Assembly: GCA_049999725.1 (NCBI GenBank)
Contig: JBNGIS010033819.1
Coordinates: 1 to 64,000, forward strand
Reading direction: 5' to 3'
DNA: 64,000 bases
From: Haplomitrium mnioides
Lineage: Eukaryota > Marchantiophyta > Haplomitriopsida > Calobryales
Shown: positions 1 through 12,689 of the stretch, piece by piece
Position numbering within the stretch: the first letter of the stretch is position 1
Layout: every line of letters starts with the position of its first letter
Translations under genes and position numbers: made by a program
Notes under the pieces: generated by a model
The model's database searches: none
What the model saw: only the letters and a program-made list of their open reading frames with translations
What the model was told of the DNA's origin: nothing

Positions 1-92
1 ATTCCAAAGCAAAGATTTGAAGCAAACAGTTCTCAACAGATGAATTTAGCCTACCTACAGATGGTATTTGTCAACTCAAGTGCCTACCTGAG

Positions 93-1035
93 GTGGACAG
101 AGAAATTTTGAGTTCAATGTTGATTCCTCTCAAGGCATATTCTGAAATCAAACGATCTCAAAAGGAAGAAAGAGAAGTGTATGTCGAGAAAGTGGTAATT
201 TCAATAAGGGACAACATCAGTGAGAACTGCTACAAGTTCTTTATAGATTCTGATATTCAGTGGTGGAATGATTTTTTTCTTGCCCAACTTGAGATTGCGA
301 CTCACATCCTTGAAAAAAAAAGACGACGAGTCGAAGCACAATTTACCTTTCCACCTTTACAACAGTCAAACACTTGTAATGATTTTCAAAATGTTTGTTC
401 GGATTCTCAGCTTCCTGCTCCACAAACAGAAGAAGATGCTCACATACAACAAATACTTTCTATATGTCGAGCAATCTATGATAGAGCACCTAGGCCGCGA
501 GAAGAGACTCTTTCGCACAGTACTCGATACGGGTATAAATTTGGCAATCTACATGATTTGAAAGCAAGAATGTTTATTTGTGTTGTTGCATCTCTAGATC
601 CAAAGAGCAGACTATTTTGGATTGCCAAAGTTCTCAAAGTTGAGTCCTTTGATGAAGAAGATCCGCCAAATCCGAAATGAGTACGAGTTCAAGGGTTCGC
701 TTGTTTGGCTGAAGATGCATTTTCTCGTCAGTACTTCCCAAAAAAAATAGTAGCAACAAAAGGGAAACGCAAATGCAAGTTACATATTGATATAATTGAT
801 TTGACACAAATCACGATTCTGTCGTTTGATTTTCTACTCACCTAGAAAAACTAATTGAAGAAAACCACTCTAGCTACCATTAAAAGCAAATCTGTTTGAG
901 TATGAAAGACAAAAAGCCCTCAATCTTGAAATGCTTCAAAGAGATTCAAACATTGTCATTAACACTGAGAAAGATCAATCAAACCTTGATGAATCTTCTG
1001 AAGCTGAATCCGAAGAAATTGAGACAAGCTACTAA
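93..1035 (+). pseudogene. Degenerate protein-coding locus, family not recognised
   Basis: An open frame of 195 codons (93-680) ends in a TGA, but the same frame carries on with protein-like sequence to a TAG near 842. A further open stretch in another frame (892-1035) ends in an acidic Ser/Glu tail (DESSEAESEEIETSY). Together these look like one gene of about 310 residues broken by a stop and a frameshift. Just before the first stop is a segment starting SLDPKSRLFWIAKVLKV. After the stop come an aromatic/basic stretch (RQYFPKKIVATKGKRK) and LTQITILSFDF. That arrangement resembles small beta-barrel chromatin-type domains at the C-terminus of uncharacterised plant and transposon proteins, but this is only an impression. 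The upstream part is charged and helical. The true start may lie outside the window. Function unknown. Confidence 0.45.
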
Positions 1036-1590
1036 AGTCCTTTGAGAATTTTGCTCTATGTTTTGTATTTGCAAATTTTGTATAATTTAATAGTATCATT
1101 TCCAAAAGTATTTGAAAATCATTTTTAGTAACTTTTTGGATTTTAGGCAAACTTGAACATGTGACCGTACATCATTCCAAGTTGAATATTGTTCTCTATA
1201 AATGAACTTTAATTCATAGTTAATATTTTTATTTTTTTCGTAGAAATATTTTCATCTCCAGAATATAAGTATCTGCCTAATTTGTTTAAATTGTTTTTAT
1301 TTTGAAAAATTTGTTGTAAAAATTTAATTCTTTAGCGTTGTTTGACTCAGAAAAAGAGCTTTGTACCTGTTTTTTACTTTTAGATTTCGAATTAAAAGTC
1401 GAAATATTTTGCATGCATAGAGTTTGTTGCAGAAATGGAACATTTACAATCTGTTTCCTCAGTTGTAGAAGTGTGTACCCTATGCGCGCATAGACTTTGA
1501 TTTGCAAGCGAAACGTACAATGTACAAAAACTATTCTATCGAACCTAAAACCTAGCTTCTTCTTAGTCTTTCTTTAAGAATGTTGTGCTT
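1036..1590. other. AT-rich spacer, no gene seen
   Basis: No coding signature on either strand. A near-palindrome TATGCGCGCATAGACT at about 1,481-1,496 is a single copy of the core motif of the adjacent tandem array. Confidence 0.5.
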
Positions 1591-1850
1591 GTGAGTTCTG
1601 ATTCCTATGTGCGCATAGACTTTGGGTTGGAGTGTTTAGATGGTGAGTTCAGATTCCTAAGTGCGCTTAAAGTTTCGGGCAGAGTGTTCAGTTGGTGAGT
1701 TCGAATTCCTATGCGCACATGGACTTTGGAGTGGAGTGTTCACCTGTTCAGCTTAGATTCCTTAGTGCGCCTAGTCTTTAGAGTGGAGTGTTCACATGTT
1801 GAGCTTGGATTCCTATTCGCGCATAGACATTTGATAGGAAGTCCACGCCT
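1591..1850. repeat. 52-bp tandem repeat, five copies
   Basis: The anchor ATTCC recurs at 1,601, 1,653, 1,705, 1,757 and 1,809, an exact period of 52. Each unit has the form (G)AGTTC-GATTCCTATGYGCRCATAGACTTTGG-GTGGAGTGTT with substitutions. The centre of the better units is a near-palindrome (ATGYGCGCAT). 52 is not a multiple of three, so this is not a coding repeat. Related cores occur in arrays near 54.8 and 57.3 kb. Confidence 0.85.
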
Positions 1851-4000
1851 TCCAAAAGTTCTACTTCTCTTGCATAATCCTTAAGCTTCTTCATACAAAG
1901 ACAACCGCTTACAACTTTGTTTGTACACAAATCCTAGACTATTTCGTAGATTTGGAGACCTTTGTTTGGTTGAATCAAGTCTAAAACTTGAACACGTTTC
2001 TTGTTTACAATCTTAATGCAATCTCCTTAGCTACTACCTTTTTTATTCAGAACTATGATATGTTTCTGTAAATACTTCGTTGAACTATGAATGCTGGAAC
2101 CTTTTTGAAAGCCTACATTCACTTTTGCTTGCATGGGTTTTCAACTTAATTTGAAAGCTTCCTTTCTTCTTGATGTTTTAATTGAAGCTCCTAAATCGAT
2201 GCAATGTTTCTTTTTGTTTGTTTTTGTTTACCATTGCAAACTCATTCCATTGACTTCTAGTCCCCTTAGGTTTTTTCTTTGTGCTTTGTAATATTTTTCC
2301 AACAAAAAAGTTTGAAAGAGCACCATGTGTACGTGCGCCTCAAGTTTGTGCAATCAAACATATTTCAAAATAGTTTCTTGTGACATATATTTATACTTTT
2401 GGGCTTAAAATTGTAATCAATGATAAATGTAATTTTTTGATGAAAACTTATCGTAATTTTTATGATTTAAACAAATTCTAGTTTTCAAATGTTTCCATAA
2501 AAACTAGTAATATTGATTGATTTTGCATAACAAAATTGACTTTTCGCTCTATTATGGTTGCTAAAATGGCCAAAAACAAACCCAAAAAACTCATGTACTT
2601 TTTGTTTTTTAAAATTAACCTCGTTTTTGATGTTTTTTGATATGAAAAATCACAATTTTTCCCCAAAAAAAAGTTCCTCTTCTGAGTAGCCTGTTCTTAG
2701 TTCAAAGTAGCGGTTGTTTCTTATTATTGGAGAATATAAACAATTAAGCTAGTATTGTAGAAACAAATTAATATTATACTTTGAATGCTTGAAACTAGCA
2801 ATATACAAGCTAACAAAATAGTTTTTGGTACTTTTTCAAGATTTGAAGTGTAAGAGTAAGTCTTAAATAATTTCCACTACTGCTCAAAGTCATCATTAAA
2901 AGTGTTCCATTAGAATTCCAAAAGTAACCAGTATATTACTAATGAAGAATGATGTGCCACAAAAAAGTAGCTAGCATATTGCATACAAATAAAGTATAAG
3001 AAGCATTTTGAAGGGCCTAGATTCAAGAGAGACAAAAAAACAAAAGAAAACAAATAATTTAATGTAGACAAAATTGGATATTTCTACTACCAAAGTATAT
3101 GCTTACATCTTTTACTCAAATGTAAATGGTGAAATAAAGTTCAACACTACGAGAACTCAAAAAACAACATTTTTAAGAAAACTTGAGATCAAAGAAGTGA
3201 AGGAGTGTTCTAGTGTAGGTGATGTAGCAAAAGTTCTCTTATCCAAATGTTTTAATTTCTTAATGTAATAAAAAAACATGAATTAGTAATAGTTTGAAAT
3301 TTAAATGGAGTTACTTGATTACTAGCACTTATTTATTAAGAATTATGGAAATTGTAACCTTTTGAAATGAAAACGTAGTCACACTATCACTTTAATCTCT
3401 TTTATTTAGAAACTTTGAAGAAAATCTAAAGTATGTCTAGTTTTGAGTTTATAATTGTTGTGTGATATAGTGTAAGCTACCTTGTCTTTAGAGTTTCTTC
3501 TAGAGAAGTAGTGTAAGAAAAATTTTCTTTGAAATTACTTTTAGAGAAGTAGGAAATATTCACTTTCAGGGTTGAAGAAGGTTTAAATAGAAGGGTTACT
3601 TTCAAGAATAAAAAGAAGGGTTTGTTTCCCAATTTTTCATTCAAGAGTCAAAAGTGACTCATCTAGATAGATGTATTTCCTTAACATCTTTTGATATTTC
3701 TTCATTTGGAAGAAAATTGTGCATCTATTAAGTTTTTATACTAGTAGATTAGTGGTAGCCATCACTCAATATTTCAAACTTTCCTCAAACCAATTAAAGA
3801 TGTTAATGGAAATATTTTATTGAGTGTAAGTGTGAGGCAGCTAACAAGCAAAAGATACATGATTTGGCCTTCTAACTCCTTATTTCTTTGAGTGCTTGAA
3901 AGTTTTTGCGTTATGAAAAAGGAATTTTGTGAGAAAGTGTTTTTTTGAGGCAAATGCCAACTATAGAGTAGCTTTGAAGATTTGACAAGATGTAGTTGTG
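1851..4000. other. AT-rich repeat-derived spacer
   Basis: No convincing gene. A 64-codon open frame at 3,074-3,268 (+) has no recognisable motif. The string TTCAAAGTAGCGGTTGTTT at about 2,704-2,722 recurs at about 42,384-42,402, and in inverted, diverged form near 54,500. This marks copies of a dispersed repeat whose identity I cannot name. Confidence 0.5.
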
Positions 4001-6044
4001 AGCTTTGCATTCAGATGGCTGCATTGGTGACAATTTCAAGCCATATATTTCAGGTTGTCATTGAAGATCTAATTCTGCTTCAAATGAAGATCTGACATGC
4101 TAAAATAAAGCCATTCTTGAGAGCTTTCCAACGAGCCATTACACGCTTATTTTGGTTGAGAAACAAGAATACAGCAGTCGTTGCAAGATGATTGCAGTTA
4201 TGTGCATCCGAAGAGCATTATGGAATTGAGTGTATCCGAAAGGAAGTTCGGATTTGGATGGAATGGAAGATCAGATTTGAAGACATCCGATTCAGAATCT
4301 AAAGAAGATGAAAGCATGGTTTCAGATTCAAATTCAAGCAATCATTCATGAGCATATTTATCAGAAGTGCCGCATTGGATTTGGAGCTTCAATCCGCTTT
4401 TCGAACTAGGAAAAATGACCATTTCAGAAAGATGTATTTAAAGAGTCAATTCAAGTTCAAGTGAAAAGTTCTTAGGCTTATTAGAAAGGTCTTTTCAAGG
4501 GGTTTCTAAAGGGCTATAATATGAAAAGTTAGGATTAGAGATAAGGATACAGTCATCATCACAAGATTGCTACCGAGATTTTCGAGATGAAGACTTCGTC
4601 GACATATCCGGTAAGAGGATTCAAATGTTCCTTTTGATGCAGGAAGCGCTGCGTCGATCTGTTGAAGGGTGCAACGTTTAGAGGAGATCAGCACTCTTGT
4701 TGTATAAGTCTCCTCAAGACGTTAAACTAAGGGTTGTTCTAGTTGCTAATTCTAAAGAGGCAAGTTGCCAATTCAAGTCTCATTGTAATTTTATAAAGTA
4801 AAGCACTCTTGGCTTCTTGGCAGACTTTCTAGGGCGGTATTTTGTTTTTCAATTCGGAGTAAAGAAGAGAATTCACGTAAGCGAGAACGAGAGATCAAAC
4901 CTATTCTTGATGCGAATGAAAAAACTTAATTTGGATGAAACCTCATAATCGTTTATTTGCGAATTGTCGTTCAGAGGGAAAAAGTAGAATCCGCTAAGGC
5001 ATTTCGAAAAGAGTTTAGGGTGGCTTGAGGGAAGTAGAATCAGTAACGCGACCCAAGAAGGGAGTCGACTACTGAGGTGTATCTTGAGTAGATGGTAGGG
5101 CCTACTTGATCGCTGAGGCGAGTAGGAGCCCTGTGGAAAAGGCAAAAGGATCAAGGGGAAGAATCGGTGAGAATTAACCGTGCAGGTTGATGGATCTGTG
5201 GGGTTGAGCTCCAGTCGTCGGACTGAGGATCACTAGGAATTTCAAATCCTTTGCTCAAGGTGTTAATCTTAAATCCAAAAACTACAGTGTAACCAGTTAC
5301 GAAAAGAAGAAGAGGGAAAGGAAGAAGATAGGAGAGCTAGAGAAGCTTCTCCTTTGTCCTTGTGATTTGCAAGGGAGAAAACGGATTGCTCGGAAGATGT
5401 ACGAGCATAAATAAAGCACAAATTTGGTGGAAGTGGGAATCACAAGAGCGAGCGCGGAAACAGGATCAGAGGGATCTGAACTATCAGAAGGACGTATGGC
5501 GAGAGGAGAGGAATAACATAAGTTTACGCTAGAGGAGTTAGAAGTTTGGATTCGGAAGGGGTCGAGTTTGAGTCTGAAGAGGGATTTCCAAAGTCCGAAA
5601 GAACCAACGGAGCGGCGATCAAGCTTCCAGGAGGAAAACGACTGAGTTTCGAAGTGTCATTTTTGTTGTCTAGCGAGGAAAAGTCAGAAATAATGTCAGC
5701 TAAGGTGTCGTGTAGTGGTTATTGCAATGTACGAAGAAAGGACAGAGACGGACAAGGCGTTCCAACTTCTGAGTTGACAGCAGTGTCGGACGGTTGGTGG
5801 AATAGGGTTAGAAGCAGAGCTTTGGAAGTGTTAGGTTGGACTGTGAAGGCATGAGGCAGATACATTGCTTCTTCTATGTTTGAAATTCATGGCATAGTAG
5901 TTGGGGTGTTTGGNNNNNNNNNNATCCATATGCGCCAACGATTGGTTGAGCAATTTGGGGTGGAACGAATGGAGCAAATTTTGGCAGATCCCAACCCATT
6001 TGTTTTCCCTATTCTAATTCAAGCAATTTGCGAAGTACATATTT
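4001..6044 (+). mobile_element. Putative 5' LTR and leader of plus-strand Ty3/gypsy element F
   Basis: This precedes a gag remnant on the same strand and has the make-up of an LTR plus untranslated leader: a TATTTAAAG box near 4,434, a GC-richer transcribed-looking part (4,860-5,280), then CTACA at about 5,282-5,286 followed by a possible tRNA primer site. A 102-codon open frame at 5,546-5,854 (+) lies in the leader, is acidic then basic, and has no domain I recognise. The 5' limit is a guess because no second LTR copy of this element was found in the window to define it. Confidence 0.4.
5914..5923. other. Assembly gap (10 N)
   Basis: Ten N inside the leader/gag region of element F. A fixed-size gap of unknown real length, so reading frames crossing it are not reliable. 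Confidence 0.99.
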
Positions 6045-6596
6045 TTGTGTTGTGGTAGTTGTGATATTTGTGCTAGGTGTGGTGGAAAGACGGATTGGAT
6101 TGAAGGAGCACGCTACCATTTAAAAATGGGAAAGATTCCAGTCTTCTATGGAGATGAAGATGAGAACGTGGAGGACTATTTGCGAGATTTCAAACGTGCG
6201 TGCATTGGGAATGGAGAGAAACGACCCGATGATTGGCAAGCATTATTACCCGAATTCTTGGAACGAGAAGCTCTACGATGGTACAGAGAACAAAAAGGTG
6301 AAACCATCGAATCATGAACAAGTTTAACAAAAACATTAATAGAAGAATATCTCCCCACGGAGAACTATGAAAAACTGCTTCAAGAGGTAACGCACTTGAA
6401 ACAAGGAGAGAGTGAAAAAGTTCGGAAATATGCTAAGAGGGTAGACTACTTAGAAACACAATTTCAAAATGTGTTGAGGAAGAGTGGTGAAGACGTGCAA
6501 TCTTTAATGGTGGGGATTACAGCCATGTTGGCGAAGCACTTCATTTCAGGGTTGAAACTTGAAATACGAGTACCTATTACGGTAAAGATGCTTTAG
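6045..6596 (+). pseudogene. Gag (capsid) remnant of Ty3/gypsy element F
   Basis: Capsid-type gag sequence: a start rich in G/D/E (IPVFYGDEDENVEDYLRDFK), then LLPEFLEREALRWYREQ, which matches the usual gypsy gag pattern of an acidic strand, a helix and a conserved ALRWY core. The frame stops at a TGA (6,315-6,317) but continues in the same frame as a normal gag (EEYLPTENYEKLLQEV, then LKQGESEKVRKYAKRV) to a TAG at 6,594-6,596. The stop sits where gags of this type usually carry a Trp, so TGG to TGA is likely. No zinc knuckle, protease or pol follows; unrelated LTR-like sequence begins directly after 6,596. Its missing pol could be of the type seen at 42.4-46.5 kb, which is inference only. Confidence 0.75.
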
Positions 6597-6599
6597 AAG

Positions 6600-7390
6600 C
6601 TTCTTGAGAAAAGGCAAAGATACTTTAGAAGATACTTTAGGAGATACTTTAGAATTTTAAATTGAAAGGCTAGCTTTTACCTAAGGTTAAAGAATCTCTA
6701 GGTTTTACTAGTGGTAATTAGCTAGACTAGTATATAAGGAGGGAGAAGAGAGAGCAAAGGAGACTTGGAGTGGCTTGAGCTTAGACTTTCATTTCACACT
6801 TGGAGAGTTCATTCTTAGAGAGACCATTGGAGAAGCGCTTGGAGGAGCTCTTGGAGGAGTTGCCAAGAAGACTCATTGGAGGACAAGCACTTGAGGAGGG
6901 GTTTCCAATAGAGTGAGGAGTTGTGGAGAGTGAGAAAGGGTGAGAGCATACGAGTGTTGAGAGATTTATGGAGTAAAGAGTTTGATATTGGGCAAGAGAT
7001 TTTGTATGGAGTATTTCTTTTATGTACATTCTATAGGAATTGTTGGGATTTGATGTGTGCAATCTTAGTTCTATTCCCCTCTCATCTTAAATGTGCGCTC
7101 AACACCAAAGTCACATGAGGAGAAACCGGCGAAGCAAGTAGCTTCACAGGACCGGAAGCAGTGCTTTTGAACGGGGTTTTTGGGCTTAGAGTGATTTGGT
7201 TGGAAATTTTGGAATCCGATTTGGAGCCTGAGGGAGGTGATTGTGAACACTAGATTGTCCTAGTTGCTAGAAGTTGAGATTTCTCTAAGAAATAAGGCTC
7301 TTTTGTCACAAAACCATTGTCCTCCCCAAGTAAAAGAACCTGGAGAAGGATAAATCTCAAATTGTCGGGATTCTTCTATCGCTACAGTAA
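6600..7390 (+). mobile_element. LTR-like promoter segment truncating gag F
   Basis: Holds three near copies of AGATACTTTAG (6,618-6,652), a TATATAAGG box at 6,731-6,739 followed by a purine-rich GAGAGAGCAAAGGAGACTTGG start-like region, and a GC-richer tract around 7,120-7,250 ending near CGCTACAGTAAG (about 7,380). This order looks like U3-R-U5 of an LTR. No second copy lies in the window, so the boundaries are approximate. The 65- and 93-codon frames inside it show no protein motif. Confidence 0.4.
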
Positions 7391-10106
7391 GTCTATATAT
7401 AGTCAAAACGTGAGGTCCTTAGTGCACATATGTACCAAATGTCTACTTTAACACAAATATTGCAAGCAGTTTGTTACCCCTCTAGCATAACAACCATGTT
7501 ATTATTATAGTTTAGTAATAAATAAATCTCTAGAACCCCAACAACATTGCTTTCTTAAAATTTTCCACCATTATCTGTTTTTTGTATATGTTAGGAACCA
7601 CATTATTATTTTTAGAGCATGGATGGCAAATTTTGCAAGGAATGTTTTCCACTAGTGGTGTGAGGTTTTCTTCATCTTTTGCATTTGGTTGTGCAAAGTA
7701 TCAAGTACTTATATAGGAAATTACATTTGCCTCAAGAGGAACAATTTATGAGGACAAGGTTCAACATCAATGATACAAAGTAGTAGCAAAAGTAACCAAC
7801 AATACAAGTGATCCGAGATCAACACCAACAAAAGACAACTTATGTTTATGTCTATTGATAGATTTAGAAGTGTTTGGAGTTTAGGTTGAAAGGATAAAAT
7901 AGTAAAAAGAAAAGTTTATAATAGAGGTTGCAACAAAAATGGAAGAACAAGGAGAGTGGACTAGTCAACCACTATAGTAAGGAGTTGTGTGAGCTAGATT
8001 TTTCTATATTTCTTGTTTTCTTAGTGATCCAAATCAAAGTCCTCACTAGAGTGACCCACATACACATCTAAATACTAAAGGAAAAATGATCAATTCATGC
8101 TCAAAAAACACATTCATGGGATACAAAGGGAAACTAGTAGCTCAAATTGTTTAGAAAAGTTATGAACAAAAAGTTTTCTAATAAGCTATGGTTGATTGAA
8201 TCGAAAGACTCTACTTTGGTGTTGTATAAGTCTTTTGACATTAAAAGTTTTAAGACCTATGAACCTTTCCAAAGTTCCAGATTTTAAAGATGAAAGGTAT
8301 TAATAGAAAAACAATCTTTGATAAAATATGTACTTTCTCATTACAATCACTTGGTGTGCTCTTGCTGACTTTTTGGAAGCATGAGAGACAATTCTCTAAA
8401 GCTAGAAAATTTGTGGTTAGAGAATATTTCAAAGATGAAAAATCAATTGGAAAAAGAAGATGACATAAAAATTGCTCTTGCAAGGATTTCTCCCTAGACA
8501 AATGATCACAACTATTAGCTACTAAGTAGTACAAAGATCCATATTTGTTCTTTGCTTGTGCTTTTTTTTGGTTTGAATATTTAGTTTAGAGCAAAGAGAT
8601 TGCCACAAGTAGAAAAGATCTCGCTAGCTGAAATCTTTGAGAGTCTATTTGTGAGGTGTTGATGGGAAGTTTGTTGAGAAACTATGGATGAATCTTATAG
8701 AAAAAGATCTTTCCCTTTCTAGTGAGCTATTTCAACTATTTGAAGAATAGCTTTATCACATTACGTTAAGAACTATTAGATTTTGGTTCTTGTGTTTATT
8801 TGATGCATCTTCTTATGTAGATTTGTGCTTTTGTTACTTATTTTGAACTCTTTAAAGGCATAGGTTTGGAAGATGTAGTTTCCATGTGTACGTCTTGGTA
8901 AGATACAATGACATGATATGGTTCTTAACTAGTTCCTGGTGTTGTAAATATTTTGGTAGCAAGTTGTGAAGGATTTGCAATGAGACGTTGAGCAGTGTCA
9001 TATTTAGTCATACTTCGAATCTTGGTATAAGAGAATATGATGGAATATTTTTTTGTTGATATGCTATTGCATACGTCTTTGGAATTTTTTGAGTTATCTT
9101 TGTGGTTCATCTCATGTTAAATGAAGGTAATTTATCTTGCACAATTTGGATAATGGATTCCCTTATAGAACTAGTACATCGTTAGTATCCAAGAAGAGAA
9201 TACATCTAAGTGTTCATGTTGGTTTGCAATGCTTAGATAGAGTTAGTTCTTCTCCATAGATGAAGTCCTATGATGATTAGTCTAAGATTCACTCTCTCAT
9301 TAAAAGTATAAATTAGTTATTATGTAGATCTACTTCTATAGAAAACATAAGAGACCTCAATAGGGTCACAACTACCAAACAATTGTAAAGATGTATTGCA
9401 CCAATGCCGCTCCTCTCATGAGTAGGTAAAACATTTGCATGATTAACTCCATTCTCAAAATGCTTACTCATTGGAGTCTCTTCAATACTACCAAACAACA
9501 CTAATAGTTTAGAGACTAGAAACACAACCAAGCAAGGAAACAATATGTTGTGCTAAGTAGAACCAAACAAAGAAAAATATGTGCTCGATAAAATAATTCA
9601 GCTGAATTTTACCTCAAATAAGTAAACGGTACTTGAAAGATGAGTGATAGGTGCACTTTTAATCTAAATAAACAAATAATTGAAAGAAAACACTAAATGA
9701 GACATGATGAGCCAACCATTTGGTTGACAAAGGATGTCAATGGTAAACCCCAAAAGGTACAATTGAAAGGTGATTAGTTAATCTCTATTATTGAGCCTTG
9801 TGATTCAAAGAATTGGACCCAAAAGAATATATACATGATCAATTTAATCACTCCATGGTCAATTTATGGACAAAATTGTTTTTTGTATGATGAGATGATC
9901 ACTCTCTCTCTCTTAACACAAGATGGTTTTCTAGAATATAGTTGCACAATCACTTGAGAGGATTTCAAATTCAGCCAAAATTTTTAAAGTTATTCTCATA
10001 GCATGGTGTCAACTTCTCATTACAACTACCTAGAAAAATAGAGTAAAAACAAGAATTCACAAAAGAAAATTTTAATTTTTGGGTTTATGTTTGAGTTTTT
10101 CATTAA
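7391..10106. other. Gene-poor stretch
   Basis: AT-rich DNA on both strands. The longest open frames (94 codons at 8,250-8,534 minus, 76 codons at 9,313-9,543 minus) show no recognised motif and no sustained codon structure. I see no RNA gene or promoter I can support. Probably old, diverged repeat. Confidence 0.4.
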
Positions 10107-10111
10107 GAAGA

Positions 10112-12415
10112 TGTCACACCCCTCCTTCCTTCCTTAACACCAAAGGATGCTACTTTGGAAGGAAAGGGTGACAAGAGATCACAAGTTCTTTTATGAGATG
10201 GCCCAAAATCCAAATTATCACTTTTAGGTTTTAACAAGCCCGCGTTTCAATCTACAAGCCTATCTCCAGAGCTTCAATCACCACAACAAAACGAACCCAC
10301 ACTCTTCTCCTCACAACCACTGAACAAACAGACATTTGCTACTCAACAATTGCAATTGGCAAAGGCTTTTTGCTCATGAAATGGGTTCTAGACGTAAAGC
10401 GTACAATGCTCAAGGGAAAAGAGACTACAATTTTGTCTCATTCCAAGACACTTCCTTTTCTCACAACACCTTGCAACTCTAATCAACTACAAATCTAAAG
10501 TATTCTTCTGCTAGTCTAGGAACCTAGCAGAGCTAGCTACTACTGTGCTCATACTCTACCATTCACCCCCAGCTTCCCTACTTTGAGTAATCTCAATGGC
10601 GGATCTACACGCACAATACATCAGACACCGCCTATCACCAATAGCAGAAAAACACTCCCACGTCACTCAACCCACACACTACAGCCATATGGTTTTCTGA
10701 CCTCCATCATTAGAGGATCTTGGATTCACTTCCACAAGATCTGAAGAGGATAGATTAACTTCCACCTCTGGAAGAGAGTCCTCTTGACTGCTACCCAACC
10801 CACTCCACTATGGACCTTGATTTGATCTTCCATGCAATGCGAGGGCATTGACGCAGCTACTCCTTCTCTTGGCTCAACACTTGAAGGTTACACCAACAAC
10901 GCTCTCCAAGCATTACAAGAATTGATGCTCCTACACAAACTAATGCTGAGACGATACCAAGACCCCCCCCCCCCCCCCCCCCCCCCCGCTTTTTGTCTAC
11001 CTCTCACGAATTCTAGGTGGAAGGAATCCTCCTCTTTTTCAAGTATCGATCCACCTCTGAATGTTGGCTTGCTTTCAAAAATGAATACACCTATATTGCC
11101 TCAGCTTCTAGAGCCTCGTGCCCAACGATTCTCAGTGCCCCTCCAGTCCACCTCCACCCCTCATAGCCCTCCCACACGAGTTCACTCGCTTCAATTGAAA
11201 CGTCACTAGAATTCTCCCTATCCCTTGTTGTGTTTCTTACACAAGATAATAAACCCATCATATTTCAAAGCAAGAAAATCTATACCCTCTACTTGTTTCC
11301 CTTCGATCTTGATTTTCCATCCCCACTCTTACTTACAGTTCTTGTTTTTCTTCATCTGACGGTAGCGAGGAGGGACATGCCTATTAGCGCATAGTTCTCT
11401 GGTCCTTTCTTGGTTCTTGAGTGTAGTTGTTTTATGGTGTGGCGACACTTGTCCAAAGGGTGCCAATGATCGGCCTGATCCGATATAGATAAGATTGGCG
11501 CAGATTTGATGAGTTGATATGATGAAACAAGGATCAGCTGTCCGATGGAAATAGGAACAACCCGAATCCGATAAAGAGTATCAGGATAGACCCCATAAAC
11601 CAGATCAGTTTAGAGTGTCAACGATAGATCTCGATCATTAATGGTGGATCCAAATGATCGACGGCAGACCCGATGGTCAACTTTGATGGTTGACTTCTTT
11701 CGATAGAAGTTTCCCAAATGCCATCTTCTAAGCGGAAATTGGACCGCCATACAAAAAAGTACAACTCTGTAACAGTCAACTCTGATGCTTTGACCAACTC
11801 GGATAGAACCAAAAAACCTCCAATAGAAGAAAGACTTCGAAAGACTGAAAACTAGTTCGGACCCCAATCAAACCCAGTAGCAATCGATGGGTTCGCGTGT
11901 CCTCTGACCCCTTAGGTGTTGTGGCTTCCTTTTGATGGTCATTGCATTCTTAATTCTTCCTCATCCCCTTTGATTTTGATAGCACTGGAAGTGTCTTTCC
12001 TCCTTCTTGCTATCGAGCCTTGTTGCTACTCTGACAACCAAGAATAAAAGTTGTAGCTCCTTGCATTACCCTAGGCTTCTCTTCTGTCATCAAGATGTTG
12101 ATTCTACCTGTGCTCTTCTGATATCCATCTCCAAACCCTAAATTGTCTCCTCCTCGAATCACTCCATACTCAACCTCTTTGCGAGTCTCTTCGAATTATC
12201 TCTAGAGTATGTCCCACCTCTTTTTCATACAAGTTGTGATTTCTTTGTTCCAATGCCCTTCTGGATGGGTAGTTGAATGATCCCCTCTCTGGATCACTGA
12301 TATAGGAGACTCTGATGCCTCTAGAATATCTTCACACCCAAAAAGAAAAGAAATTCTCTAATGACGCGTCTAAATTTTCAAAGTTTTCATTAGTGCCTCA
12401 ATTCACTAGCTAATA
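10112..12415 (-). repeat. 3' LTR of element B
   Basis: On the plus strand it runs from TGTCACACCCC to CTAGCTAATA, with TAACTCCC following. The last two thirds match 36,226-38,149 closely, for example TTGCAACTCTAATCAACTA at about 10,470 against 36,226, and the right-hand 60 bp. It contains an inverted pair of TTGAC cores (11,676-11,694). The terminal TGACA expected from elements A and C has decayed to TAATA. Open frames inside it (10,832-11,209 plus; 11,610-11,867 minus) are not genes. Confidence 0.85.
10963..10987. repeat. Uninterrupted run of 25 C
   Basis: A homopolymer of 25 C inside the B 3' LTR. The matching place in the 5' LTR (about 36,724) reads GACCCACTCCTTGG, so the run arose in this copy after insertion, or is a sequencing or assembly artefact. 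Runs of this length can form i-motif/G-quadruplex structures. Confidence 0.9.
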
Positions 12416-12430
12416 TAACTCCCTTTTTAC
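12416..12430 (-). other. Polypurine tract of element B
   Basis: The minus strand reads AAAAAGGGAGTTA immediately before the 3' LTR start. The same GGGAGTTA plus LTR junction is found for elements A (26,301) and C (19,731). This is the expected plus-strand primer site for reverse transcription. Confidence 0.8.
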
Positions 12431-12689
12431 GTGTAAAGCAACAATGCAAACACTTGTCCTTTGTTGGCTGCTCTTCTTGTTGCTCCACGCATTGTTGTTG
12501 CTTTCTAACTAGAGTCAAAATTCACGAAACAAAACTAACACCCGCTAAACACACTCACAAAAGCACAACCATCAAACCTATGTACCCATTTAGAAATTCC
12601 TAGCAAGTCGACATCAGACCCCATCCATCCTAATGTCTATTAACACACCTCTTTAGGCAATCTTAATGTACCTTATTAGTGAACGTTTC

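Noticed and set aside
5546-5854. 102-codon frame before gag F as a separate gene
   Set aside because: It could be part of the element's leader or gag N-terminus, but it shows no motif, so it is described within the leader entry and not called a gene.
10832-11209. 125-codon frame with a poly-proline run
   Set aside because: The Pro run is the C25 homopolymer and the frame lies within B's LTR; the paired LTR lacks an equivalent protein.
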